This document shows positions 35,169 to 47,011 of a DNA stretch of 64,000 nt, piece after piece (within the stretch, counting starts at the first letter, position 1; each line of letters begins with the position of its first letter). The DNA is taken from contig JADWQD010000012.1 in the NCBI GenBank assembly GCA_016110215.1, positions 248,001-312,000 on the forward strand, given 5' to 3'. The position numbers were made by a program, and so were the translations under genes. Under the pieces are notes generated by a model, which worked only from the letters and a program-made list of their open reading frames with translations, had not been told where the DNA came from and did not search any database. Source of the stretch: Capronia americana. Taxonomy: Eukaryota; Ascomycota; Eurotiomycetes; Chaetothyriales; Herpotrichiellaceae.

Positions 35169-36852
35169 TTTCTGGTAAGGAACGACCGTGTCGCCGAGCA
35201 CAACGACGACATGCAGGAAGGAGTGACTGTAGTTAGGAGACAAGTATGAGGGTATGGTCCTTCAGTTGGAAAGGACAAGGAGACCTTCACAACTGGAGAT
35301 CGCACATATCTTCCAGCTCATTTCTGGCGCCGATCGTCGACACGATGTGGAAGAAGTGTTCAATATTTCATCCTTACCAATTCCACAATCTAAATTGGTC
35401 GTTCAGCTACGGCGGGTTCTTGCTTGACCCGGAACCGCTGTAGGCACCATATGCCCGAAAGAAGAATGTCGCCTAATGGAATGAATCCACCACGGAGTCT
35501 CGTCATGCCTTAGGCGAAATGAACAATCGTCAGCTAGCAGCAAAATCTGAGGACTCGTGTCTATGCTTTTCGATGCACAAGTGAACGCTATTGAGGGTCT
35601 TGGAGGGTCTGAGAGGGATGCTTGTTCAAGAATGCGACGAAAATTTGCAGATCGGCACGGGCTGAAATGCTGGGGGTTCCATAAAACGCGACTACATCCG
35701 GGGAACACAAACATCAAGTGTTCAACTCTTCACCATGGACCAAAGAAGGATTTGAAGTGGAGAAGCAGCAGAAAACAAGGCAGCCAGCGACGAAATAGGC
35801 CCGGAACCATGATATGAAGCAGCGGTGTGTGGTCCAGACAGGCGGCGCGGGTTGATGATTGCGCCAACTTGGTGGGGAAGTGGGCCTTTGGTACCTGCGT
35901 GTACCCGGTACATCTGTCGATCTCCCACCGCCACTGGGATGGGTTTTGCTTGGCTCTGGAGAAGGAATCACTGACGACGCTACCGAACAGGGATGTCAGG
36001 GGAATCGCGATTTAACGGTGCCGAGAGAGTTATTCGCAATCCCGATTGCTGCTAGAAACCATACCCGGAAGATTGGATGGTTGACTAGGGCGCTGCAAGG
36101 CTGGGAAGATCCCTGCACACAAGGCTGCCTTGGACAGGGGACGTTCCAGGTGTTTGGCCGAACCACTATGCCCAGGAGTTACTACTGCTCTCCAAAATGG
36201 CCTCCCAGCTCCATTGGCTGCATCCTCCCCGCTCCATTAGTCGCAATACCCTCTGCTCACTTCTGGAAACATGTTGCCGAAGCCCGCATGGAGAAGCTCG
36301 TGCTTTGCTAACGGCCTGGGAGGTGTGCTCTTCAGGTATAGATCACGGCGATCTGCACTCACGAAAAAAGCTGTCATTGCTGGAAACACCCGCTCCACTA
36401 GTTGCGTCGAAGTCTACAGAATCGAAACACCTGAGCATCTCACAAGAACGTGTCGTGTGCGTTGCGACTAGATCGTCGTTGTTACTCCCATCATCCCCAA
36501 GATCATAGTATCGGAGCTGTTCTTCGTTTGATCGGGTATCCCATGTACCACCAAGAACAGTCAACTGCGCCAACACCGACCATCTCTTGCAAGGATCCAA
36601 GGGATACCTATTCTCCACGGCGGTTGAACGGATACACGCAGGGGAAGTGAATTGGATCCTGGGAACCGTTTTCCGCCTGACGATCATCACCTTGCCAGGA
36701 CTGAAAACTCTATCCCCAGGATCCGTTACCAGCCCCCAGGACCTGATATTGAATAATTGTTCAATGTCTGGTTATTTGCATACCGTCGTTAAATACTCCC
36801 GGTCTACGAATGGTTCAGAATCTTCACAACCAAGAAATCCTGAGTCGAAGCA
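35169..36852. other. Intergenic region
   Basis: Shared 5' flanks of the divergent peroxidase and CFEM-receptor genes, 1.7 kb. The longest plus frame (35859-36311) has no domain. Nothing else supported. Confidence 0.45.
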
Positions 36853-38404
36853 ATGCGGCGTCCCTTCTCCCTCCTCTGGCTCGCTCTGGCGATTGTCTCT
36901 CCTGTTGTCGCTCAACTAGAGTATCCACAATGTGGCGTGAGTGTGCTCGTGCACATGATGACTTTGATGCTGACACTCACAGCTTGACTGCACAATGGCA
37001 GGCATCGCACAATCAGCCTGTGCTTCGACAGATCAGGCATGCATCTGCACAAATCAGGAGTTGATACAGAGCATTACCGCCTGTGTGGCTATGAACTGTA
37101 CCGTTAAAGAACAACTGAGTAAGTGTTCAGTTGGAAGGGGTGTTGCCAATGCTGATTGCGACATCCAGTCACGCAAAACGTATCTTACACAGCCTGTGGA
37201 GCGCCTGTGAGGGATAGATCCTCTCTGGTCTCAGGCTTCGGAGCTGGAGGAGGTGCCGTCGCCCTTATAATCTTCATTACACGCATCTACGCAAAGATCG
37301 TTGTGCCAGCGGCAAAAATAGGCTATGATGATTACTGCATTTCTGTCGCCATGGTGAGTTGATGTCTCCTGCACAATGTCGGCTTTGCGTGCTAATTCCC
37401 GCTGCCAGGTCCTTCTCGTGGCATTTTCTGCTCTATCCGTAGCACGTGGGTGTACCGGGCTCCTGGCCTCTTTACAGAAAACTGACGACAAAGACAGTCG
37501 CCAATAGCGGTTACGGGAAGGATATTTGGACAATCCCATTTGAGAATGTCACACGAATCTTGAAGGTTGGAGAAAACACCTACGGCTCCAAATGCTAATA
37601 CTGACAGTCTTGTAGATCTACTTCATCGACGAAGTCCTCTATATCACGATTGTCTCCATGACCAAAATGAGCATCCTCTTCTTCTACCTTCGAATCTTCC
37701 CCGAAGTCTATTTCCGCAGACTTGTCTTCATCGTCATGGCTGCCACCATTGGATACATGCTAGCCTTCATTTTGGTGTCCGTCTTCCAGTGTCGACCCGT
37801 CAGCTATGCGTGGACATATTGGGATGGTGAACACGAAGGTGTCTGCAACAATGTGAATGCACAGGGATGGGCCGCGGCCGGAGGCCAAATCGCACTCGAC
37901 GTGGCGGTCCTGGTGATGCCTTTGGGGCTTATCTCAAGGCTCAACCTGCATTGGAAGAAGAAGTTGCAGATCTCGATCATGTTGAGTGTCGGAGTATTGT
38001 GAGTGGCACAGTCGCCCCGGGATTATTCCATGACTAATGCACTGTATAGCGTCACCATTGTGAGCATCCTTCGTCTTGAAACTCTTTACTCTTTCGCAAA
38101 CTCTCACAATGTCTCGTGGGATGGCGTTCCATTCGGGTATTGGTCCTGCATCGAGGTGGATGTTGGCGTGATCTGTGCTTGCATGCCAGCACTCTACTCG
38201 TTGTTCAAACATTTCTTCCCGCAGGTCTTTGGCAGCACTCTGGCGGCGAGCAAGGGCACGGGGAAGAGCGGCACGGGGAAGTACAGTGGAAGGGGAACTC
38301 CTGCGATACAACTCGACGTGCGCAAAGATAACGACAAGGAGAACTTTTACCCATTGGTGGACATCGAGAGCGTCAAGGATGGTCGTCCAGGTGTTGCCAT
38401 GTAA
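36853..38404 (+). CDS. CFEM-domain seven-helix receptor (Pth11-like/rhodopsin domain)
   Basis: Seven exons: 36853-36936, 36983-37118, 37169-37353, 37409-37445, 37498-37565, 37616-37998 and 38050-38404, giving 415 aa. Order: signal peptide (MRRPFSLLWLALAIVSPVVA), extracellular CFEM domain with eight cysteines (including CASTDQACICTNQ), then seven hydrophobic helices of the fungal rhodopsin-like domain and a polar cytoplasmic tail ending GRPGVAM. The loop GYGKDIWTIPFENVTRILK and the FLYLRIFP-type helix with TKMSILFFYLRIFPE are family hallmarks. The best-studied relative, Pth11 of Magnaporthe, senses surface cues upstream of G protein/cAMP signalling; the ligand here is unknown. It lies between the peroxidase and the GMC oxidoreductase. 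Confidence 0.9.
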
Positions 38405-39492
38405 CGGACTTGGGATTAACTCGAGTGGAAAATTCTGGACAAGGACCTGCGTGTCGTGCTCGTTTTTGAAGACACCACAAACACCTACAATATCAAAAGA
38501 ATATTGGAGTGTAGTTAGATAGAGACACCAAAAGGCAGATTCATTGTCCGATTGGGCTCGAGAATCGACAGGACTTTACGTCTCAGAGACAGAGGGCGCT
38601 CTCCTTCTCTCTCGCACTTCCTCTCTAATGCTCTCTATCAGAACTTGCCCATTTCTCTGGCAGCCGGACTGGCATGCTGCATAAGCGTCAACTCCGGGAA
38701 TACGTTTCTGTCCATCTTCTTCAGCCTCCCTCGTGGCCATAGCTCGGATCTCCTTCGACGATCATCCATCCATAAAACGTGCTCACACGCGGATAGTATG
38801 ATCTTCAATGGAGCAAATTGACAATAGACAGCCAGGGCCGTTGAAGTACGTATCAAGCAAGCACAAGGCAATACGGCCAGGCTCAACTCGAGGCAAGCCT
38901 TTTTCTTCGTCAAGTAGGATAAATGAGCCAATAGTCGGCACTGTCGATCAGGGGCTACGCAGTAATTGCGTTTCGAGACCCCTGGAGGGTATGCCCGGTT
39001 GGGGCATAAGATGGCAAGATACTGAAAGGTAAGGTCTTCTATTTTCTGCCTAGGGATTATTTGTTAGCTCCGCCCCAGTATTAGCACCGGCCCGGTCTTG
39101 GCCGGCAGGGGCGCGTACCCGCTAAAATCCAACGTGGATACAATATGAAGTGGACCGGCGTCTCCACTTTATTTCCCGCTCCATTCGTGGGCGGACACAC
39201 TCGGGCAAGTCTCAATGTACTGATCTTCTCGCCGGGACTTCGACGATGGATCCTCACAGACTCCAGTGTCTCCCATCGGTGGATGAACCAATTTCTGATT
39301 GTGCAGACACCGATGCCACGGCCACAGAGCCAGCATGGAGGATATATGTCTCTCTCTTCGGAGACTTCAACTCTAATCGTTGGCGTTTGCCAAAGTCATT
39401 CCTTTGCCTGACCCATCAATCGTTCATTTTTGGCGCAGTTGGAATGCGAGGAGGGACTCGGTCGCTGGAACACTTTCTCGATTCGCCAAGTG
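38405..39492. other. Intergenic region
   Basis: 3' flank of the receptor gene and promoter of the GMC oxidoreductase. A GC-rich imperfect palindrome (GGCCCGGTCTTGGCCGGC) lies near 39090. No gene seen. Confidence 0.45.
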
Positions 39493-41571
39493 ATGCATTT
39501 CGTTACCTTCTTGGCTCTGCTGAGCCCGACGGTGGCTGCTTTGAGGTGAGTGGCAGACAGTCTTTCTGTCTGAACCGCTTCGACTGACATATGCTCTAGT
39601 CCGGGACACAGACGGTTACACCACAACTATCCCAAACGTCAAAATGGCACACAGGCAGCAAATGAGACAGCATACGACTACGTGGTCGTGGGTAGTGGCC
39701 CCGGCGGCGGGCCCTTGGCTTCGAGACTGGCCATTGCAGGTCACAAAGTACTCTTGATTGAAGCGGGAGACGACCATGGTGATGCTGTTTTCCAACAAGT
39801 GCCGGCCTTGCAGCTCCAGTCTACCGAGTATGAACCGATGAAGTGGGACTATTTTGTCAATCACTACAGTGATGCACAGAGACAAGAACTGGACTCGAAA
39901 ATGGTATGGCAGACACCTTCTGGAGAGCAGTACGTTGGCAACAGCCCTCCTTCAGGGTCGACGCCACTTGGAATCTGGTATCCACGGGCTGGCACCTTGG
40001 GCGGCTGCGCAGCACACAACGCCATGATCACCATATACCCCCACGAAAGCGACTGGGACAACATTGCGTCGATCACGGGCGATAGTTCGTGGAAAGCAGC
40101 GAGAATGCGAGAGTATTTCCAACGCCTCGAACGGTGCAGGTACCTACCTAACAGCATTGTCGGCCATGGCTTCGACGGATGGTATGAAACCAGTGTGACT
40201 GAGCTGTCTCTTGCAGTCGAGGACCAGAAGCTCCTGTCCCTCATCATCGCGGCTGGAACAGCTATGGGTCAAGGTCTCCTGGGGAAACTCCTCAACACGG
40301 TGACTGGATTGGCCGACGTCCTCCTGCGCGACATCAATGCGTATACCCCCAACCGCGACTCCCAGGAAGGGCTGTATCAAGTTCCGATAGCAGTCAGCGA
40401 GGTCGACAAAAAACGTACCGGCCCACGGGATTTCATCCTCGCCACGGCCAATGCTGTCAACGCCGATGGCTCGCGGAAATACCATCTCGACATCAAGCTC
40501 AACACCTTGGTGTCAAAGGTCCGATTTGATACCACTGGCGCACGCCCCAAAGCCATCGGCGTCGATTTCATCGAAGGACATAACCTCTACCGAGCTGACC
40601 CCAGCTCTGGGTCAGCTTCAGCGGGCATCTCGGGTAGTGTCGAAGCTGCTAAAGAGGTCATTATATCCGCCGGTGCATTCAATTCCCCACAACTGCTCAA
40701 GCTGTCAGGGATCGGTCCTGCCGCCGAGCTATCAAAGTTCAATATTCCGGTCGTTGTCGATCTACCCGGAGTCGGCACGAATCTCCAAGACCGCTATGAG
40801 GCCACCATCGTAGGTGACAGCAATACTGACTTTGCTATTACTAAGGACTGTACCTTCCTACGCACCACCCCGGATCCCTGTTTGGAGCAGTGGCAAAACC
40901 TTCCGGGCCCGTCACTCAAGGGAACGTATGCGACCAATGGAATCGCCATTGCCGTTGTCAAGAAGTCGTCGGTGGCCGAAGGTGATCCTGATCTCTTGAT
41001 CTCGGGGGCCCCGGCCTATTTCACAGGCTACCATCCCGGATATGCCAACCAGTCTCTGATCGACGCACATCATTGGTCCTGGATCGTGCTCAAAGCGCAC
41101 TCGCGCAACAATGCCGGCACCGTCACGCTTCGGTCGGCCGACCCTCGCGACATGCCAATCATCAACTTCAACTACTTTGACACGGGCAACACCGCCAACG
41201 AGGCTGCCGAGAAGGACCTCCAAGCCGTCTATGAAGGCATGCAGCTGTCCCGCGACATCTTCAAGAACTACATCCCGCTCCAAGGAGACTTCAAGGAGGT
41301 GTGGCCTGCGGATCGCGTCACGACGAAGCAAGAGATGAAAGACTGGATCAAGAAGGAAGCCTGGGGTCATCATGCCAGCTGCACTTGTCCGATAGGCGGC
41401 GACGATGACCCGAATGCTGTGCTAGACTCCAAATTCCGCGTCCGGGGCGTAGACGGGCTGAGAGTGGTGGACGCAAGTGTCTTCCCCAAGATCCCTGGGT
41501 TCTATCTGGTGCTGCCAACATATATGATCAGCGAGAAGGCCGCCGATGCCATCTTGGCGGATGCAATCTAG
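39493..41571 (+). CDS. Secreted GMC oxidoreductase
   Basis: FAD-dependent glucose-methanol-choline oxidoreductase. Exon 1 (39493-39545) encodes a signal peptide (MHFVTFLALLSPTVAA), exon 2 (39600-41571) the rest; 674 aa. The FAD-binding motif GSGPGGGPLASRLA follows YDYVVV, with LLIEAG at the end of the second strand. Other GMC signatures are PRAGTLGGCAAHNAMI and SAGAFNSPQLLKLSGIGP. The active-site His lies in GHHASCTCPIG near the C-terminus, before VVDASVFPKIPGFYLVLP. Members oxidise alcohols, sugars or aryl alcohols and, if oxidases, release hydrogen peroxide; substrate cannot be read from the sequence. Larger than many GMC enzymes (about 600 aa) because of an insert near residues 190-240. 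Confidence 0.92.
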
Positions 41572-42060
41572 CCCTTGGTATGGCACCCTGGGTCGCGAAA
41601 TGTCTCCTTGGGGGAGGGAGATTCATCAACTACAGTTTAACGCAGATTGCGGGGAAATTTCCTGGCGAATTTGGTCGTCTCGTCGTTTATGCCGGTGCTC
41701 TTGAAGGTTTCTTCCCTCGAGGCTACGATCGCTCCCTCGGTACTCGTCCCCCATCCTCGTTCGTCTCCCTGATTCACTTGCCTTCCCATCCACCACCCAA
41801 CCACGCAACCATCACTGGGGACCAGAAACAGGTCCCCTTTTAGACCCCTTTTAGAAATAATAAGGGATCCGTCCCACTCCTTGAAACGCCACGCGCCTCT
41901 GACTGCACTACGAAGACCTGGAGTGGATTCCCTCACTATAGTAGAGAAGGTGTTGTGCAACCTCTGTAAAATCGACGCGAACTGATCCCATCTCCCCTCT
42001 CCTCTTAATCATTCTAGCAGCTCCTATATCAACGGCAGAGCTCTCTCTACCCTGTCCGTC
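41572..42060. other. Intergenic region
   Basis: Convergent 3' flanks of the GMC oxidoreductase and the CorA-like gene. Nothing else seen. Confidence 0.5.
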
Positions 42061-44366
42061 TTATACTTCAAATAGATTTCGATGCGTGCCCTGCTGCCCG
42101 TGAAAGTGTCCTTGTCGGGGTTGTTCGATTGGGATGTCCGTGGTTTTCTGGTTCCAAGAATATTTCTCCATGACTTTTCTCCAGTATTTTGATCCGTGTT
42201 GAAGGATGAAATGCAACGAAACTGCCGCAAAGCTGATCGTAATGGTCACGAGTACAAAAGAGACGAAGCTTGGGCGCAGGATCGGCATGACATCCTTCAA
42301 GTTGGTCATGGAAAAGATCGAAGAGGTTAGGGCCAATGGGCAAAATAACTGTAACAGGTAATTAGACACGTCCAACGTTCGATTTTGTGAAGTGGTTTTG
42401 GGAGATTACCGTCATGATGACTGAAATCCTCTTGCTTTCCTGTGCCACCTGGCTCTGAAGCTTGCCTTCCTCAAGGCCTTTAACGGCTGTTTCGAGCGCC
42501 TGCTTGGTCATCTCGACTGTCCTCTTGTTCATCTCGATTGCATGCCTATTCATTTCGAGGTCGAGCTGTTCATATGTATACTTATCAGCCACACAGGGGA
42601 TTAAGGTCTGGTAGGTTCACGACTGAAACTCACCCGATTGGCAATATCTCCATACCACTCGACCATCTTTCGCAAGTCGTGGTCGAGAATTCTCAACTCT
42701 TCAAGGGTCGTGTTTATATCGGGAAGTGATCCGGAAATGCTGTTATCGGTTGATTCAGAGACGCGTTTGATTTCGGCGAGTGAGCCACTCCAAAATCTGT
42801 CGATGACCTGAACAGTTTGGCTGAGACACTCTGACAGCGGCCTTAATATTTTCATGACGTTTCCAACCCATTCAAGAGTATCCTTCTTGCCGTATGTCGG
42901 AGTACGGCTTGAAGATGATGGACGATGATTAGGGGCCTGCTCTCGTTTTCATGTTAACAACCAAAAAAAATGAAAGCAAACATTGAGAGACGGCATTCTG
43001 TCTAAGAAGGACATACCGGCACCGAGTCGTGATTTTCGAAGCTTTCTTGCAGCCTGTCTTTGATTTGAGTCCATTCTAGGTGAATCTGGTCAAGGCGGAC
43101 CCGGAGAACGAGAAAGAAAAATTCCATCGGATCCCAGACTGGTCTATCCGCGTCTGTGAAGCCCCTGGTAAATGGGTCATAATATATCTCGTAATCTTCA
43201 TTCTGGCGCAGCTGCTCGATATACTGTACGGAATCCCTGGCGGAATCCGAGTCAGGGTCCGAATCCGAGTCGAAGTAGGTGTCAATGAAGGTGTAAGCGA
43301 GCCATCTCCTGTGATCAGGTCCGGTTATGGCACAGGAAACGTGCGCTGGATGAAGATAAGCTTTCAGATGGTTCTCCGGGTCGAGGAAGGACACATCCAG
43401 GCTCTGCCTCAGGGGCTGCGCATCGCCAACTCGACGGTGATCCTCGTGGGGTCTCAACGAGCTACGCCAGGCATAGTAGGGCAGATTGAAAGCTAGCTGA
43501 AGCATGGGTGGCCCGTATGGCTATTACGAAAGGATTAGCTGCGTTAGGGACCAACATTGGAGATACTGACCAATGGTTTGGTCTCGATAGAGGCCTTGAA
43601 CATTATATGGTGGTATAGCGCTCTTCGGAGGACACCAACCTCATGCAAGGATGATGTACCAAGGAGCGCACAGATGGTCCATCGATCCAGATCGTTAATA
43701 CATCTGCAAAGCCGTCAATATCGGAAGCTGTCGACGGAGCAGGCAACAACAGACATCAAACGCCTTTCTGCGTCTGGCTCGACGTCTTCTTGCTGATCTT
43801 CGACGTTGTGGACAGAGGTCAGGCTGGGAGGGCTGAAATCAGACGATCGTTGCGTGGGCGCGGGATTCGACTGATCTTGGTTGGTCATAGGTTTATCTCG
43901 AAACCGCTAATTATTGGATTGCAGTGAGCCTCAAGTCCCAACGTGTTTTCGAAACGGAGCCGGGGAGTCTTACCCTTTTCTTCAGCAACTTATAAAGCTG
44001 GTGTGCATTTAGGGGGCCCCTGTTTCCTCTTGGACGTTCGCTGGCGAAACTTCTATCGTCTAGCATAGCCACAGTACGCTGAAGTTCGGGGCTCTCCGGC
44101 TCCTCTGCCCGGAGCAATTGGATGTCCGCTCCCCGAAGCGCTGCCTCAATCTTTTCAGCCTTGGGCCTACAATGTTTCGTTTCACCCAGGATTTCCAAGA
44201 TTTCGCGCATAGCACCATGCCTTTCACTTGGTCCAATATGTTTCGTCTCATTTCTCAATGCTTCAATTTCCTCCAGCTTCTCGAGATAGGACTCGTTGAG
44301 CAAGCTGGAATCGAGACCCTGGGAGGACTCGAATCTAGCGTACCACCCGCCCAAATTTCCGGCCAT
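42061..44366 (-). CDS. CorA-like two-helix membrane protein (fungal family)
   Basis: Seven exons: 44366-43974, 43906-43755, 43703-43571, 43520-43017, 42936-42634, 42565-42410 and 42348-42061, giving about 642 aa. The fifth intron's acceptor could also be 15 nt upstream. Start chosen at MAGNLGGWYARFESSQGLD. The N-terminal half is soluble with a Glu-rich helix; the centre has LYHHIMFKASIETKPLPYGPPMLQLAFNLPYYAWR, a block I associate with fungal CorA-like proteins, and an Asp/Ser run DSDSDPDSDSARDS. A long helix (EMNRHAIEMNKRTVEMTKQ) leads to two transmembrane segments, SSIFSMTNL closing the first. The CorA GMN ion-selectivity motif is absent, so magnesium transport is doubtful. Confidence 0.78.
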
Positions 44367-44731
44367 GGCTCCACTAATTCCCAATAGAAGAGCGGTGGGA
44401 GAAAGGTAGAGAGAGAAGACGCAGAAGTTGGCGGAGACGACAATACTATTATCAACAACGTTAGGGCAGGATGAGGCCGTGCGACAGGTGAGGCACAGCT
44501 GCCTCCTCGATGCCAACTCATTATAATTATTAGTTTTCACCTGGTTTTTTCCTTGACAGTTGCTGGGATTCGGCGGCGGTCGAGCGTCTGGTACTTGCGA
44601 TGTGGTGTAGTCGCCACCCAACTTACAACCAGGCCAGGTGATGTGCCCTGGAGAGGCGTACGTGACACAGCGTGTCGCTAACATTTTAGGAAGGCTTTCT
44701 CGAGTACGAGAATAGGGCAGCGACGACCCGC

Positions 44732-45036
44732 CTATTTGCCTACTCGGATAATCTGGCAATTGGCGCACCGGCGATGGGTCTGGCAATTTGAACACGCTGC
44801 CGTCTTGATCGAGAGGGGACTCTTGCCGCATTTGCAGCAGCTCCAAAAATGCACCGGCTTCTTGGGCTTGGGGGTGACCTTTGGGGGCTAAAATAAAACC
44901 GTCAGCATTCTGTTATTGCTGCCCAAAGTGATGCGTTAGTGGGTGGCTTCTGATTTAGCAGCGAGAGCCTGCGCCCGAGTAATGCGATTGCAAAGACTCA
45001 GGCGCAGGGATCTAGTCGCCTGACAAAACTCACCAT
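44732..45036 (-). CDS. Small zinc-ribbon protein, 52 aa, start codon in its own exon
   Basis: Exon 1 is just the ATG (45036-45034), followed by GTGAGT; the 146-nt intron ends TTTTAG and exon 2 (44887-44732) begins CCC CCA AAG. The product is MPPKVTPKPKKPVHFW followed by SCCKCG, then CSNC and CANC pairs with THRR between them, ending IIRVGK. The Cys pattern W-x-CCxCG...CxxC-xxHxR-CxxC resembles a small fungal zinc-ribbon class seen in proteins under 100 aa. Basic Pro/Lys-rich N-terminus. A longer 311-codon frame covers this DNA in another frame, but only its 3' part is coding (CorA-like exon 1). Splice assignment is by eye. Confidence 0.7.
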
Positions 45037-45577
45037 GATTAGAGCCACGCCCTCGATTGAGCCTTCCGACCATTCAGAGCCTCACTGTTGAACCAGGCAC
45101 GAAAGAAGGCACCCCCGCAGCACAGCCTCGCTAACCCTCCGAGGTGGGCTCAAGAGCTGTATAAATGCATATAGATACCATCATATGAGCTCAGAAAGCA
45201 CCCAGCTCAGCACAGCGTAAGGTTTCTCCATGTTATGGTCACACAGGGGGACAGAGAAATTTAATCTTAACCTACACCGCCTTACAGTATGTGCGACTTG
45301 GCATTTACCTAACCAACCAGATCTAAGGAGTGCCGCCGCTCATAACTTGTATTAAGTCGGTGCTAACTTTCGCCTGAGGACTTTAGGGAAAAACCGAGTC
45401 TGGTGGTTCACAGTGCGCTGGCATTGCTACACAGCCTGTCCCACGTTCACCGTCTCGTCAACACTTCAAGCAACGGGACGAGATGAGATTGGACAATATG
45501 GACAACACACTCGCATGTCATTCCAACGTATCAACCACCTCCGTTACACCACCAGCCCTTCTGTACGCGGGAAAGTC
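45037..45577. other. Intergenic region
   Basis: Promoter of the zinc-ribbon gene and 3' flank of the cupin gene. No gene seen. Confidence 0.5.
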
Positions 45578-46111
45578 CTAGCGAATAAACTGCTTCACAT
45601 AATCGGCCCCCAAGCCGACCTCCTCGTAATGCCTTCGCGCCGCCTCGATCTTGGTAAACACATCCTCCACCCCGACAGGCCTTCCATCCACATCCACGTA
45701 AATATACGCCCCGGAGACATGAAACAGCGTGATCATCTCCTCCACACCCTCCGGCACCTCCAGCGTGTGGATATCCCCCGGCGGCTCGAACGCATAACTC
45801 CCCTCGCTGGCCCACCAGTCGTGCTCGAGATAATGCCACCTTCCGCGGAGGGTGGTGGCGTGCACGGGCCCGGCATGGCGATGGCGGGATAGGATCCCAG
45901 ACTTCCGCACGCGCAGCAAGTTGACGAAATAGCCCTGCGAGGTGCTGAAGAGGAGGGGCCGGAACCACACGCCGGGCGCCTGTGGGACCCAGATCTTTTC
46001 GTCGCCATCGAAGTCGAGGACGCCCGGAATGACGAGGTCGTCAGGGACGTGCGGGAGGGGTGGGCCGCGGTACGGCACGGGGTCGAAGTCCAGAGTGGAA
46101 TGTTGTGCCAT
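45578..46111 (-). CDS. Cupin, 2,4'-dihydroxyacetophenone dioxygenase-like
   Basis: Intronless 177-aa single-domain cupin. The string PGVWFRPLLFSTSQGYFVNLL, the motif SRHRHAGPVHA, GRWHYLEHDW, FEPPGDIHTL and the C-terminus KIEAARRHYEEVGLGADYVK match bacterial and fungal proteins annotated as 2,4'-dihydroxyacetophenone dioxygenase (DAD), which cleaves the C-C bond beside the carbonyl to give 4-hydroxybenzoate and formate. Likely metal ligands are His77, His79 and His115, with His84 also close. Cytosolic, no signal peptide. It is the outermost minus-strand gene of the proposed catabolic cluster but lacks the CCG-N6-CGG element seen before its neighbours, so membership is less certain. Confidence 0.88.
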   Translation of the reverse strand: MAQHSTLDFDPVPYRGPPLPHVPDDLVIPGVLDFDGDEKIWVPQAPGVWFRPLLFSTSQGYFVNLLRVRKSGILSRHRHAGPVHATTLRGRWHYLEHDWWASEGSYAFEPPGDIHTLEVPEGVEEMITLFHVSGAYIYVDVDGRPVGVEDVFTKIEAARRHYEEVGLGADYVKQFIR

Positions 46112-47011
46112 TTAGGGTCGAAGGGGAGGTTGGAGGTTAATTAATATTGGTGTTGGTCCTTGAGAGTGGGAGTGGGAATGACCGAGAGCAGAGTGGGAAT
46201 GTGATTGACTGTCCACGATCAATATTCAATCCAGATTATACAGGTAATATAATGGTTTATTTCTCGAGGCCTCGTTTTCACCTTGGCTGCTATACGGGAG
46301 TTGATTGATCATCACCTTGCTAGCCAATCTGGACGCCAATCGTTGTTGCCGCCACGATACGAATACATCATGTTTACGCTCCGGCCGGAAGAGCGACGTC
46401 GAGAGGAAGCAATGTCTCGTCGCATCGTGAGATGAAATCTGAAGATATCCGGCGGAACTTGGCTTTCGGCCGATTGATGTACGATGGAACGAGCGAGAGA
46501 GGAGAAATCCCAAGCTGCACGGATCTCCTCGGGGAAGTTGGGGAGGTGAAGTACGATCCTAACCTCGTCGGGTAGTTATTGAACGAAAAGCCCTGTCGCC
46601 CGTCGTCCCGTTCTGTTTAGCCGCTCGGCGTTCTGCTCACCCTCGGCTCACCTCCTCCTCCCTAACCTATCCCTGAGGGTCTCCTTGAACCCACGCCTGA
46701 AGCCGAGAACGAATGATTCCAGACCGGCGTTGAGCTGGAGGAACCTCGACGGAGATTCCTCGAGGACTGCACGCCCGGCCATTACAATAACGAAGGCGAC
46801 TCCAACGACTTGCGGTTGCAGAGACACGTCTTCTTCAAGACTACAACGAAAGAGACGCAAAGTTGAGGAATCATCATGTTCGGAAGAATGAGGCGGTAGA
46901 GACATAGATTCTCGCTGACAACCTGAGTGTTGTAGGTGGTCAATGGTGAGGTAGACCCAGAACAAGCCACCCCCTAGCATTTGGCCCGCCGGAGCAATCT
47001 TCGTGATGAGA
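46112..47011. other. Intergenic region
   Basis: 900 bp between cupin 1 and the MDR gene. Short minus frames at 46226 and 46648 have no domain. I looked for a CCG-N6-CGG element upstream of cupin 1 and found none. Confidence 0.45.

Noticed and set aside
43911..44846. 311-codon minus frame as one protein
   Set aside because: Only its 3' part (from 44366) is the first exon of the CorA-like gene; the 5' part overlaps the zinc-ribbon exon in a different frame.
46112..46512. CCG-N6-CGG element before cupin 1
   Set aside because: Only CGG/CCG triplets in the wrong order or spacing (for example TTCGGCCGA near 46466) occur; no site of the shared form.
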